A DNA stretch of 64,000 bases, from positions 40,905 through 104,904 of IMG/VR virus record IMGVR_UViG_3300027971_000032. One strand, given 5' to 3'. The stretch is from a virus. A model generated the notes under the pieces. It did no database searches. It worked only from the letters and a program-made list of their open reading frames with translations, and was not told where the DNA came from. Below are positions 49,859 to 58,319 of this stretch, piece by piece (the stretch's first letter is position 1; each line of letters starts with the position of its first letter). Position numbers and translations under genes: made by a program.

Positions 49859-50296
49859 ATGAGTTATAAAGGTTATTTTAAACCAAAGAATCCTAATAAG
49901 TACTTAGGCGACCCTTCTAATATTATTTATAGAAGCCTATGGGAGCTTAAGTTTATGAGATATTTAGATGAGCACAAGAACGTGCTTCAGTGGGCAAGTG
50001 AAGAGTTTAGTATACCCTATCGTTCTCCTATTGATGGTAAAATCCACAAATACTATCCTGATTTTTTAGTAAAGCAGTTGAATAAGCAAGGTGTTACGGA
50101 AACAGTGGTAGTAGAAATAAAACCTAAAAAGCAGTCTATAGAGCCCAAAGTACAAGCAAAGCCTACCAGAAGGTATGTGAGAGAAGTAGTTACATACGGT
50201 ATTAATAGTGCAAAATGGAAAGCAGCAATGGAGTACTGTGAAGATAGAAAATGGCAGTTTAAAGTTCTTACAGAGGACGAACTAGGAATAAAATGA
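49859..50296 (+). CDS. gp4: Head completion protein gp4 (TnsA-like nuclease fold)
   Basis: 145 residues (T4 gp4 150). YKGYFKPKNPNKYLGDPSNI, IYRSLWELKFMRYLDEH and YRSPIDGKIHKYYPDFLVK, then VVVEIKPKKQ, give a PD-(D/E)xK arrangement as in the TnsA N-terminal domain: an upstream Glu (E28), D60 and E78-x-K80. gp4 is needed to finish the packaged head. A GAAGG ribosome-binding site lies within the start region of the divergent gp48 gene. Confidence 0.85.
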   Translation: MSYKGYFKPKNPNKYLGDPSNIIYRSLWELKFMRYLDEHKNVLQWASEEFSIPYRSPIDGKIHKYYPDFLVKQLNKQGVTETVVVEIKPKKQSIEPKVQAKPTRRYVREVVTYGINSAKWKAAMEYCEDRKWQFKVLTEDELGIK

Positions 50297-50892
50297 CAGG
50301 CGTTTTTAATAAAATACTGCAAGATGCTGCTACTAGAGGCAAAGTAGACGAAAAGGCTGAAACAGCTAGAAATTGGCTAAGAGATGCAGCATCTAGAACA
50401 AGAAGTCAAAATACTCAAAGAGTAATCAATTCCTCTAGAGATCGATATCGAACTAAAGTTTTACCAGGTAGGTGTTATCTTTTTGGCTATGATCCTAAAA
50501 CTAAAGACACATTACCATACTATGACATATACCCTTTAGTCTTTCCTTTTGAGAAGACGCCGGATGGTTTTCTGGGTCTTAATTTCCATTATCTTCCTTT
50601 GCAATATAGAGCTGTTCTATTAGATAACTTGTATCCACTAGTTAATAATGATAAGATGGATGAAAGTACAAGACTTAGAATGTCTTACAAAATTCTATCA
50701 AGTGCATCAAAGTTTAGATACTTCAAACCTTGTATTAAGCACTATCTAAATAAACAAGTTAAGACCAGATTTGTATATATTGAACCAGCCGAGTGGGATA
50801 TTGCGGTTTTCTTACCTTTACAGAAGTTTGTTGGTGCTTCGGTAAACACAGTATACAAAGATAGCAAACAAACAATAAGAGAAAACAGGTAA
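50293..50892 (+). CDS. Probable DNA end protector gp2-like protein
   Basis: 199 residues; start overlaps the gp4 stop by 4 bases (ATGA). RCYLFGYDPKTKDTLPYYDI, YPLVFPFEKTPDGFLGLNFH and YLPLQYRAVLLDNLYPLVNN are highly patterned, followed by a basic region, FRYFKPCIKHYLNKQVKTRF and EWDIAVFLPLQ. Proteins with this pattern are, as I recall, annotated as gp2-type DNA end protector in T4-like aquatic phages. T4 gp2 is longer (274 aa). Location next to gp4, as in T4, supports the assignment; moderate certainty. Confidence 0.6.
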   Translation: MTGVFNKILQDAATRGKVDEKAETARNWLRDAASRTRSQNTQRVINSSRDRYRTKVLPGRCYLFGYDPKTKDTLPYYDIYPLVFPFEKTPDGFLGLNFHYLPLQYRAVLLDNLYPLVNNDKMDESTRLRMSYKILSSASKFRYFKPCIKHYLNKQVKTRFVYIEPAEWDIAVFLPLQKFVGASVNTVYKDSKQTIRENR

Positions 50893-51815
50893 TGGCTATT
50901 TCAGATTTAATCGGTAAATCTATTTCAAAAGGTAGAGACGTTGTAGGCACAGCTAATGCTTTGCAAGATTTTCTACCCCCATCTCTAAGACAGTCTTTAA
51001 ATACATTTGTAAACGGAAGACCTCAAAATAATAACAGTCTTAGAAATGTAGAGACTTTTAGGTCGCTTATTAATAGATTAGGCGGAGTAGCAAGAACTAA
51101 TCTATTTTATGTTAGTATACCTGTACCTAAGATGATGAGAGGCGCGTCATCTGGAAACTCTCCTATCATTACTGATTCTACTGTATCTTTGTTGTGTGAG
51201 TCAACTTCACTACCTGGAGTATCTCTTGCAACATCTGAAATAAGAAGATATGGAGTAGGGCCTTTAGAAAAGAAACCATATGCCCCTATATTTACTGACC
51301 AGTCGTTTTCCTTTATAGGAGATAATACTGGCAAAGTATATAACCATTTTTATACTTGGATGAATGGTATTATAAAGTATGATACCTTACCTAACAATAC
51401 TACAGTTGCCGGCTATAATGGTTTAGGTGCATATGAGGTAGAATACAAGGAAGACTATGCAGTTGATGTCTTTATAACTTGTATTAATGATGTAGACCAA
51501 GAAATTATTATTTGTAGATTACATGATGCATATCCTATCTTTTTAGGGGATATCCAACTTAGCTGGGCTGAAAATGATAGCTTTATGAGAATACCAGTTA
51601 CATTTACCTTCTTTAACTGGACTCTAGATAGAATCAATATTAATTCGACCTTGCAAAATCAAGGTGCAAGTATTTCCAATCTACAAAAACTTATACAAGT
51701 TGGTTCCGCGGTTCAGACGCTTGCTTCATTAAGAAAGCCTACCGGGGTAGCAGATATTATTAACGTCGTGAACAATGCTAAGATAGCTACAGGCGGTCTT
51801 AGAGGTTTATTCTAG
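50892..51815 (+). CDS. gp54: Baseplate-tail tube junction protein gp54
   Basis: 307 residues (T4 gp54 320). Tube-like fold motifs: RTNLFYVSIPVPKMM, LCESTSLPGVSLATSEIRRY, GPLEKKPYAPIFTDQSFSF, NHFYTWMNGIIKYD and VFITCINDVDQEIIICRLHD with FLGDIQLSWAENDSFMRIPV. gp54 is the first tube-like ring, binding gp48 and nucleating the tail tube. Start overlaps the previous stop by one base (TAATG). Confidence 0.85.
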   Translation: MAISDLIGKSISKGRDVVGTANALQDFLPPSLRQSLNTFVNGRPQNNNSLRNVETFRSLINRLGGVARTNLFYVSIPVPKMMRGASSGNSPIITDSTVSLLCESTSLPGVSLATSEIRRYGVGPLEKKPYAPIFTDQSFSFIGDNTGKVYNHFYTWMNGIIKYDTLPNNTTVAGYNGLGAYEVEYKEDYAVDVFITCINDVDQEIIICRLHDAYPIFLGDIQLSWAENDSFMRIPVTFTFFNWTLDRININSTLQNQGASISNLQKLIQVGSAVQTLASLRKPTGVADIINVVNNAKIATGGLRGLF

Positions 51816-51824
51816 GAGATTATT

Positions 51825-52535
51825 ATGGCTTTACCTAAGTTATCAGTACCAATTTATGAACTGACTTTACCATCAAATAACAAAGTAATTAAATACCGTC
51901 CTTTCTTAGTAAAAGAAGAAAAACTTCTTCTTATGGCTCAGTCTGGTAAAGATACAGCTGAAATTGTTAATTCTATTAAGCAAGTTATTAATAACTGTAT
52001 TGTTACAGAAAATGTGGATATTGATAATTTTGCCTCTTTTGATTTAGAATATTTCTTTTTAAAGTTGAGAGGCAAGTCAATAGGTACTGTTATTGAATTA
52101 ACATATCGCGATTTAGAAGACAATAAGAAGTACAAGGTACAAGTAGACCTTGACGAAGTAGAAATTAAGACTACCGAAGGTCATACTAACAAAGTAGAAA
52201 TTAATAGCACCACTGGTATGATACTAAGATACCCTACGGTCGATACTTCCCTTCTGTCTATGGATGATGCTGAACAATCAGAAGCTGTATTTAATGTAAT
52301 AGCAAACTGTGTAGAAAGCATCTATGACGAAAACGGTGTCTATAAGACCTCTGATTATAGCTTCGAAGAAGTATTAGAGTTTGTATCTGATCTAGATCTA
52401 AAGACATTTGAAAAGATTCAAGAGTTCCTTACTACTATGCCGAAGCTTTACTATGAAGTAAAATATACGAATAGCTTAGGCAAGGAAAAGGTAATACCTC
52501 TTACTTCATTAAATGATTTTTTTACGTTGGGCTGA
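51825..52535 (+). CDS. gp26: Baseplate hub assembly protein gp26-like
   Basis: 236 residues (T4 gp26 208). YELTLPSNNKVIKYRPFLVK and EEKLLLMAQSGKD at the start, and LEYFFLKLRGKSIGTVIELT in the middle, are the T4 baseplate (gp26) family signature. It lies just before the two tape-measure-like genes, the position of lambda-type tail assembly chaperones. Near its 3' end seven Ts precede the zero-frame stop, and the -1 frame stays open for 58 further codons (see the frameshift product). Confidence 0.85.
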   Translation: MALPKLSVPIYELTLPSNNKVIKYRPFLVKEEKLLLMAQSGKDTAEIVNSIKQVINNCIVTENVDIDNFASFDLEYFFLKLRGKSIGTVIELTYRDLEDNKKYKVQVDLDEVEIKTTEGHTNKVEINSTTGMILRYPTVDTSLLSMDDAEQSEAVFNVIANCVESIYDENGVYKTSDYSFEEVLEFVSDLDLKTFEKIQEFLTTMPKLYYEVKYTNSLGKEKVIPLTSLNDFFTLG

Positions 52536-52699
52536 GTCATAGTAGCATCACTAATTATTACGTACTTAATTTTAGTTTGACTCAGCACCATAAATGGTCG
52601 ATAGCAGAAATAGAAGAAATGATACCATTTGAGAGAGATCTTTATGTAGATATGTTATTAGATTACTTAGAAAAAGAAAAGAAAAGATTAAACACTTAA
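51825..52699 (+). CDS. Probable -1 frameshift product gp26-ext (gp51/GT-like)
   Basis: Slippage of -1 on T TTT TTT at 52517-52523 would join 233 codons of gp26 to a 58-codon extension ending at TAA 52697-52699, giving 291 residues. The extension (YVGLSHSSITNYYVLNFSLT, then HHKWSIAEIEEMIPFERDLY, then VDMLLDYLEKEKKR) has the charged helical look and xIPFxR(E/D)xY motif of C-terminal parts of phage tail assembly chaperones. Its stop directly abuts the ATG of the next gene. The extension has no ATG before its 43rd codon and no good ribosome-binding site, so frameshifting is the likelier route. Inference; a frame-disrupted separate gene is the alternative. Confidence 0.65.
52517..52523 (+). promoter_or_regulatory. 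Slippery heptamer T_TTT_TTT for -1 frameshift
   Basis: The zero frame reads GAT TTT TTT ACG TTG GGC TGA, so both P- and A-site codons can re-pair after a -1 slip. The heptamer lies 9 bases before the zero-frame stop. I did not identify a convincing downstream stem-loop by eye. Confidence 0.6.
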
Positions 52700-54331
52700 A
52701 TGTCATCTTTACCGTTTAAGCCAAATCTAGACGAGAAGCTAGATCTTAATTCTGCATCGTTCAGAAGCACTAAGACTGGTCGATTTACTAGAAAATTTCC
52801 TTTAGAGAAATTTATAGCTTCTCTTAATAAATTAACTGATACCTCTGAAAAGATAAAACTAGTTAGCTCGGAGCTGGTGGATAGCTCTCAGTTAGTAGTA
52901 GCTGATTTAGATAAGTTTTTGCTTTCTAAAAAGCGTGAGCAGGCAACAAAAACAACAGCTGTAAGAGTAGATGGCCCTAAAGCTTCTAACATCTCTAAAC
53001 CAGAGTTAAAGAAAGCAGGGTTTGATATACTTAAATTTACAGCCCTATTTGCATTGCTTTTTAATGATAAAATTAGAGCAATAGTAACTGGTTTTTTTGA
53101 TGGTATTATAGAAAATTTAGGATTGCCTGAGCCTGTATTAAAAACTCTTAAGTTTATTACTAAAAACTTATTTGATATCTTAAAAGTATATTTTGGGTTT
53201 AAGATACTTAAGGGTGTATATGATGCTTTTATGAGTATCAAGAGATTGGCTGAGGTAACTGGCATTCTATCTCAAGCCAATCAAAATAAGCCGGTTACTC
53301 CAGAAACAGATCTTAAAAAATCTGCTGTACCAGAAATAGATGGTGAGAAAGAAGACTTAAAGAAGCAAAAAGAAAAATTAAAAAATAGAAACGATAAGCT
53401 TAAAAGAAGATTAGAAAAGAAGAATATAAAGTATAACAAAAAGATAGAGCTTACCAGGGTCTTAAAAAAGAATATTAATGTAATTAAGAATAAAGTTAAT
53501 TTATTTAAAGATTACAGTACTAAAACTTTTAATAAGGTTAAAGAGCTTACTAATTTTAAGACACTAGCTATTAAGTTTAAGCAGATGGTGTTTGGTGGTC
53601 TTAAGAGTGTTCTTAAAGTAGTAAGAGCAATCAAGACTGGCCTTGCAATCACTGGTATAGGGTATCTTTTAGGTGCGGCAGTAGATGCTGGTATCAATAC
53701 TTTAGTTGACTACTTTACTACAGATCCTGAGAAAGGTGAGAGTGGTGTAGAAAGAGTAGGAAAGCTCTTTGCAGATAATTTTATTAAGTCTGTTACATTA
53801 GGATTCTTCGATCTTAACACTGTAAAAAGAGTTCTTATTAAAGGTATTGATTTTCTTTTAGAAAAGAAAATTATATCATCTTGGCTAGCTAATAAAGCAA
53901 AAGATATTATAGGTAAGCCTAAAGAAGAAAAAGAAGACAATGCTGCAGAAGGAGTAAGCAAACCACCAGTATCTGCTTCTCAACCTCCTGCTAGTAAAAA
54001 AGCAGTATCTGAGCAACCAGAAACAAACACACGACAACAAACCTCTGCTGCTAGCACTCAAGCCTCAGCACCTACTACAAGCGCTACTAATAAGACTTCT
54101 GAACAAACAGCAGAACCTTCTAGTACTGCTCCAGCTGTAATGGAGCCTGTGGCAAGCACCGGTCAGCAAACTCAAATTAATTCAGAGCAGGTCGTTATTG
54201 CTAAAAAACAAAATAATAGACAGTCACCGCCTATTATTGTAAATAATACTACTAACAAAACAGTGATGCCTGCTGAAACACCTAGAAACTTTTCAACACC
54301 TTCTGTTTTTTCGGATAGCGTAGGATTTTAA
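52700..54331 (+). CDS. Tape-measure/hub-like protein 1 (543 aa)
   Basis: Ser/Thr-rich N-terminus, then a hydrophobic helical block at residues about 105-190 (ILKFTALFALLFNDKIRAIV, TGFFDGIIENLGLP, YFGFKILKGVYDAFMSIKRL). A long basic coiled coil follows at about 215-290 (KEDLKKQKEKLKNRNDKLKR). A second hydrophobic segment is AIKTGLAITGIGYLLGAAVD, and the tail of about 130 residues is Ser/Thr/Ala/Gln-rich. Starts immediately at the end of the frameshift product. Arrangement, helicity and position after the chaperone fit a tape-measure or T4 gp29-like hub role. The hydrophobic block has a counterpart in the next protein. Confidence 0.6.
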   Translation: MSSLPFKPNLDEKLDLNSASFRSTKTGRFTRKFPLEKFIASLNKLTDTSEKIKLVSSELVDSSQLVVADLDKFLLSKKREQATKTTAVRVDGPKASNISKPELKKAGFDILKFTALFALLFNDKIRAIVTGFFDGIIENLGLPEPVLKTLKFITKNLFDILKVYFGFKILKGVYDAFMSIKRLAEVTGILSQANQNKPVTPETDLKKSAVPEIDGEKEDLKKQKEKLKNRNDKLKRRLEKKNIKYNKKIELTRVLKKNINVIKNKVNLFKDYSTKTFNKVKELTNFKTLAIKFKQMVFGGLKSVLKVVRAIKTGLAITGIGYLLGAAVDAGINTLVDYFTTDPEKGESGVERVGKLFADNFIKSVTLGFFDLNTVKRVLIKGIDFLLEKKIISSWLANKAKDIIGKPKEEKEDNAAEGVSKPPVSASQPPASKKAVSEQPETNTRQQTSAASTQASAPTTSATNKTSEQTAEPSSTAPAVMEPVASTGQQTQINSEQVVIAKKQNNRQSPPIIVNNTTNKTVMPAETPRNFSTPSVFSDSVGF

Positions 54332-56260
54332 ATGAAAGAAATTCCAGCTCTTTTAAAGAAATCAATCGTTCAGAAAAGTACCTTAGGTACTACTCAGCCT
54401 GAAGATAACAAGCTAGCTGCGCTAGACGTTGAAAGAATAAATGATAACCTAGGTGAAGTTAATTCGTCTTTAACAGAGTTAAACACTGCTATAAAAGACA
54501 TGCATGCATCGCTTCTTAATCTTTTATCGTATGAGTCAAAAAGTGCATACGATAAGGAAGAGGTTGCTATGGAGGCTAAGCCGGCTACCGTAGATAAAAA
54601 AGAGAAGGTTGCAGTAAAAGAAGAAGGCCCTGGCTTCTTTGGTATACTTAAGTCGCTATTTACTAATCCAGTAGTTGCTGCTGCATTAGCTGGTGCTTTA
54701 TATACATTACTACCAGAAGATACTAAGAAAAGAATTAAAGCTATTCTTAAAGGGTTTACAGAAGGCGTAACCGAGGTAACAGGTGATAAGGATAATGGCT
54801 TTAGCGGATTATCTACTGCTCTAAAAGTAGTTGGAGTAGGATTAGCTACCTTTTTTGGAGCAAAACTACTTAAGAGTGTTTTTGATGCCATTACTACTAC
54901 TGTTAAGCTTATAAAGAGTGTAGGTAGAATGGGCAAAGGTGGCAAGCTTGCAGTAGCTGCCGCTGTAGGTTACGGGGCTGTCAAACTAGGTCAAGCTTTA
55001 GTAAAAGATGAATCTGATAAAGAAGAAGAAAAAGAAGACGAAGAAGAGAAGGTTACTGAAGAAAAAGAAATAGATGAAAAGGGGGTAGAAAAAGAAGTTA
55101 CAGGTGGGGAGAAGGTACAGGAAGTTAAATCGCCTCAGGAGACTTCAACTAGCACTTCTACTTCTAGTTCCATGATGGAAGGAAGCACTCAGCAAGCCCC
55201 AGGTGCTGCTCCAGTAGAAAAAGCTTCTCCGGTTTCGTCAAAAGAGTCAGGTATGGGTGGAGCACATCCATCTATGCAAACTGGAAAACCTTCTACTAGT
55301 TCATCTTTAGAAAGTAGCTCAGGAAGCGGCACTGGCATAACACCTGGTGCATCTATAGGCTTTAAATCCTCTACCGGTGGCGGCTTTAAAGACGCCAAAG
55401 ATATGATTAAGAAGCACGAAGGTGTTAGAACTAGACCATACAAAGACTCTCTAGGCCTATGGACAGTAGGTGTTGGCCATTTAATAGGTGATGGTAAGAC
55501 TCTACCGCCAGAATATAATAGAGAATTTAGTATCGATGAAGTCAATAATATTTTCGATAAAGACTTCGAACATCATCAAAAAGCTGCAGAAAAGATTCCA
55601 GGTTATAATAAACTTAATGACACTGGCAAAGGAGCTCTTATTGACTTAACGTTCAATATGGGTCCTGCCTGGTACAAAAAGTGGCCTAACTTTACTAAAC
55701 AGTTAGAAGCAGGTAACGTAGAGGGTGCTGCAAGTAGTTTAGAGAGCAGCAAATGGTATGGTCAAGTAGGTAGACGAGGCCCTACAATTGTTTCTATGAT
55801 AAGACAGGGTGCAGGTCCGCAGCAAGAGAAAAAAGGTAGTATTTTATCTACCCCGCTAAACGAACCAGTACCTATGATTCCCGGTGAAGAAGAAATGGAT
55901 ACTTCTGGCGGGCAGGAACAGGGGGCTATGGTTTCTAGCAAACCTGCTGCAACTAGCAATCCAGTTACTGTTAGTGATGTCACAGAGTCTGGCGGCTTTG
56001 ACTGGGCTAAATTTAAAACCCCTAAAGAAAAAGCAGCGCTAGAAAAGAGCAGAGGCCGGGGTGAAGATGTATCTTCTATGTCTGAACAGAATGAAGCCGC
56101 TGCTAGTACAAAAGCAGCGGCCCCTATCATCAACAACAATACTAAAGATACTACTCAAAAACTAGGCAAAAGCGGTGCTAAAGATGCCGACACTATACCT
56201 TCGCCCATAGCAAACCGGGGCTCTTTAGGTTACGGTACACGTCACGCATCTTCCTATTAA
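54332..56260 (+). CDS. Tape-measure/hub-like protein 2 with T4-type lysozyme domain
   Basis: 642 residues. Residues about 100-195 (FFGILKSLFTNPVVAAALAG, LPEDTKKRIKAILKGFTEGV, FFGAKLLKSVFDAITTTVKL) parallel the hydrophobic block of the preceding protein. An acidic stretch (225-265) and a Ser/Thr linker follow. Residues about 354-493 are a GH24 lysozyme: E363 in KKHEG, D372 in YKDS and T378 in WTVGVGH have exactly the E11/D20/T26 spacing of T4 lysozyme; ALIDLTFNMG and the late W-rich helix also fit. The C-terminal 150 residues are low-complexity. Probably a virion-borne muramidase that opens peptidoglycan during injection. The gene starts at the base after the previous stop. Confidence 0.8.
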   Translation: MKEIPALLKKSIVQKSTLGTTQPEDNKLAALDVERINDNLGEVNSSLTELNTAIKDMHASLLNLLSYESKSAYDKEEVAMEAKPATVDKKEKVAVKEEGPGFFGILKSLFTNPVVAAALAGALYTLLPEDTKKRIKAILKGFTEGVTEVTGDKDNGFSGLSTALKVVGVGLATFFGAKLLKSVFDAITTTVKLIKSVGRMGKGGKLAVAAAVGYGAVKLGQALVKDESDKEEEKEDEEEKVTEEKEIDEKGVEKEVTGGEKVQEVKSPQETSTSTSTSSSMMEGSTQQAPGAAPVEKASPVSSKESGMGGAHPSMQTGKPSTSSSLESSSGSGTGITPGASIGFKSSTGGGFKDAKDMIKKHEGVRTRPYKDSLGLWTVGVGHLIGDGKTLPPEYNREFSIDEVNNIFDKDFEHHQKAAEKIPGYNKLNDTGKGALIDLTFNMGPAWYKKWPNFTKQLEAGNVEGAASSLESSKWYGQVGRRGPTIVSMIRQGAGPQQEKKGSILSTPLNEPVPMIPGEEEMDTSGGQEQGAMVSSKPAATSNPVTVSDVTESGGFDWAKFKTPKEKAALEKSRGRGEDVSSMSEQNEAAASTKAAAPIINNNTKDTTQKLGKSGAKDADTIPSPIANRGSLGYGTRHASSY

Positions 56261-57162
56261 TCCTCTTCTGCCAGACGCTTGAAGAAGTCCATGCTATCGT
56301 CATCATCTTCTAGCGCAGGTTCGGCCTTGCTCTTAATAGCAGGTGCTTGAACAGTTTCAACATTATCCCACGGTGCAGAAGCAGTCTCTGCAGTAGCTCG
56401 ACTAGCAACTGAGCCATCCAGACCTAGCACCTTGTTAAGCTTGGCCTTAAGTTCATCATACGACTTAAAGTTAGAAGCTTCAAGGAACGTGTTCAACGAA
56501 TGCTCTTGCTTCCAGACTCGTTCAAGGGCTGCGTCATCACCAAGCAGTGGATTAGCTGACTCAAACTCTGACTTATCATAATTGCGATAGCCTTCTACAT
56601 CACGAATCTTAAGCTTGAAATTAGCGCCTTCCCATAGATCAAACGGGTTGATAGGCTTTTCATCTTCAAACTGAGGGTTCATAGCTTCGTTAAGCTTATC
56701 GAAAATCTTCTTACCATACTTGTAAAGGAAGACCTTGCCTTCGTTTTCAGGATGAGAGGGATCCTTAACAACGTAGATGTTCGAGATAAAGCTAAGGCGA
56801 CGCTTTTGCTTGCGTACTAGATCCTTATTAGCTTCTACTCCAGAATTCCACAGTTGGGTATTATATTCGGATACAGGATCTGGCTTACCTAGAGTAGTAA
56901 GCGACTTCTCAATATACCAGCCACCGGGGCCTTGGAATCCATGATCCCAGATACGAACAAACGGCACGTCTTCATTTGCTGGTGCAGGCAAGAAGCGAAT
57001 AACTGCATATCCATTGCCTGCCTTGTCAACCTCTGGCTTCCAGAACCGGTCATCGTCAGAGCGACCACCTTGCTGAGTTTCACTGAGCTTGTTTAGCTCA
57101 CTGGTAAGCTTATCAAATTGATTCTGACGGGACTTCTTGAGTTGACTAAAATCTACTGTCAT
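56257..57162 (-). CDS. gp32: Single-stranded DNA-binding protein gp32
   Basis: 301 residues, same length as T4 gp32. The basic N-terminus ([15 protein letters not shown]) serves cooperativity. The OB-fold core has [20 protein letters not shown] and LPAP...[14 protein letters not shown], then [20 protein letters not shown] and [10 protein letters not shown] (T4: [20 protein letters not shown]). The acidic C-terminus ([19 protein letters not shown]) binds gp59 and other replisome parts. The protein contains no cysteine, so the T4 zinc site is absent. Strong AGGAG site. Its 3' end overlaps the convergent lysozyme gene by 4 bases. Confidence 0.95.
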   Translation of the reverse strand: [301 protein letters not shown]

Positions 57163-57193
57163 GTATTTCTCCTAAGCGATGTATCGCGATGTA

Positions 57194-57802
57194 TTAGTTT
57201 GAAAATTTATTAAGTACTACTTGTTTTAGTTTACTTCTATCATACTCAAAGAACTGCTTATATTTGCGGCACTTTAAGTATAGCTGAGGCCACAATACAT
57301 TCTCATCAATCTTCTTATTCCACTTCTTAAAGCAGCCTACTAGATCGTCGAGAATAATCAAGGTCTCTATACAGATATCCTTACGTAAGTATAGCTTAAG
57401 TAAGTAAGGATGCTGTCCGTCTTCTACTGCAAAATTACTATCAAAGTCTTCTTTTAGCTTGTCAAGATCTTCGCTGAAGATATAGGATAGTGATTCTCTG
57501 GTTCGTAGAAGTGTTCTGTAGCATTTTTCAGATTCGTTGTTTTGTACGAGATTTCCGACCCAGTCGTCTCCGTTGTATACAAAGTTGGATACGAGGAAGT
57601 CAACAATATCTTTGCGCTTAGATAGCTTGTGGAAATAGTACTTGTCGGCTCGTTTTTCAAACGTTGATCTTGATGCTCTTGTTCTTCCATTATATTTGAA
57701 ATAGTCATAATATTTGGTAGTGAAATGGCTCTTTAAAGCAATGTATACCTTATAAGCCTCAAATGCGTCCATTCTTAAAGAATAAGCTCTGTTGCCGTAC
57801 AT
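57194..57802 (-). CDS. gp59: Helicase loader gp59
   Basis: 202 residues (T4 gp59 217). AYKVYIALKSHFTTKYYDYF, KRADKYYFHKLSKRKDIVDF, LVSNFVYNGDDWVGNL and LYLRKDICIETLIILDDLV match the helical gp59 layout. It loads the gp41 helicase onto gp32-covered forks and is encoded directly before gp32. The start is uncertain: an in-frame ATG ten codons later (57772) reduces the overlap with the methyltransferase gene from 44 to 14 bases, and neither start has a strong ribosome-binding site. Confidence 0.88.
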   Translation of the reverse strand: MYGNRAYSLRMDAFEAYKVYIALKSHFTTKYYDYFKYNGRTRASRSTFEKRADKYYFHKLSKRKDIVDFLVSNFVYNGDDWVGNLVQNNESEKCYRTLLRTRESLSYIFSEDLDKLKEDFDSNFAVEDGQHPYLLKLYLRKDICIETLIILDDLVGCFKKWNKKIDENVLWPQLYLKCRKYKQFFEYDRSKLKQVVLNKFSN

Positions 57803-58319
57803 AACGTTCTTTCATTGTAGATGCAGCTCGTACATTTTGCAAGGTATACGGTCTGGGTTCAAAACCATTCTTTTCCATAACGTTAAGCCAATAATCAGCA
57901 TGTTGGCAATTAACGTGATGGTGTCCTGGTTGTCCTGGGAAAGCATGGGTCATAAGAACGTATTTGCATTGCTTAAAAACGTCGATAAAGTTTTGCATGT
58001 ACTTTTCTTCTACATGCTCTACAAACTCTACAGTCCAAGCTAGATCATAGATCTTATCCAGATGATAGGGGCCAGTAGTAAAATCATGAATAGCTGTTCT
58101 AAGAGCAATCTGATCTGGTCGTTCGATAGTAAAGTCTCCATCAAGACCAATAACATCCTCGATACCTTCGTTCAAGCAGCACTGAATCATGCCACCTAGG
58201 CCGCATCCAATATCTACTACAGACTTAATTTCGAGATTATCAATAAGATAGCGCAAGGCGCCGCGGTCGATATGAGTTTCATTCTCATGACCGCCTAGGT
58301 GAGATGGTAGTTGTGTCAT
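57759..58319 (-). CDS. Class I SAM-dependent methyltransferase
   Basis: 186 residues. Motif I VVDIGCGLGGM lies at about 34-44, VIGLDGD is the acidic strand-2 end, and DLAWTVEFVEHVEEKYMQNF a motif IV-like loop, followed by YVLMTHAFPGQPGHHHVNC. It is embedded between gp33 and gp59 and overlaps both (ATGA with gp33). Methyltransferases with the FVEHVxxxYxxNF pattern are frequent in T4-like aquatic phages; the substrate is unknown. Confidence 0.85.
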   Translation of the reverse strand: MTQLPSHLGGHENETHIDRGALRYLIDNLEIKSVVDIGCGLGGMIQCCLNEGIEDVIGLDGDFTIERPDQIALRTAIHDFTTGPYHLDKIYDLAWTVEFVEHVEEKYMQNFIDVFKQCKYVLMTHAFPGQPGHHHVNCQHADYWLNVMEKNGFEPRPYTLQNVRAASTMKERYVRQQSLFFKNGRI

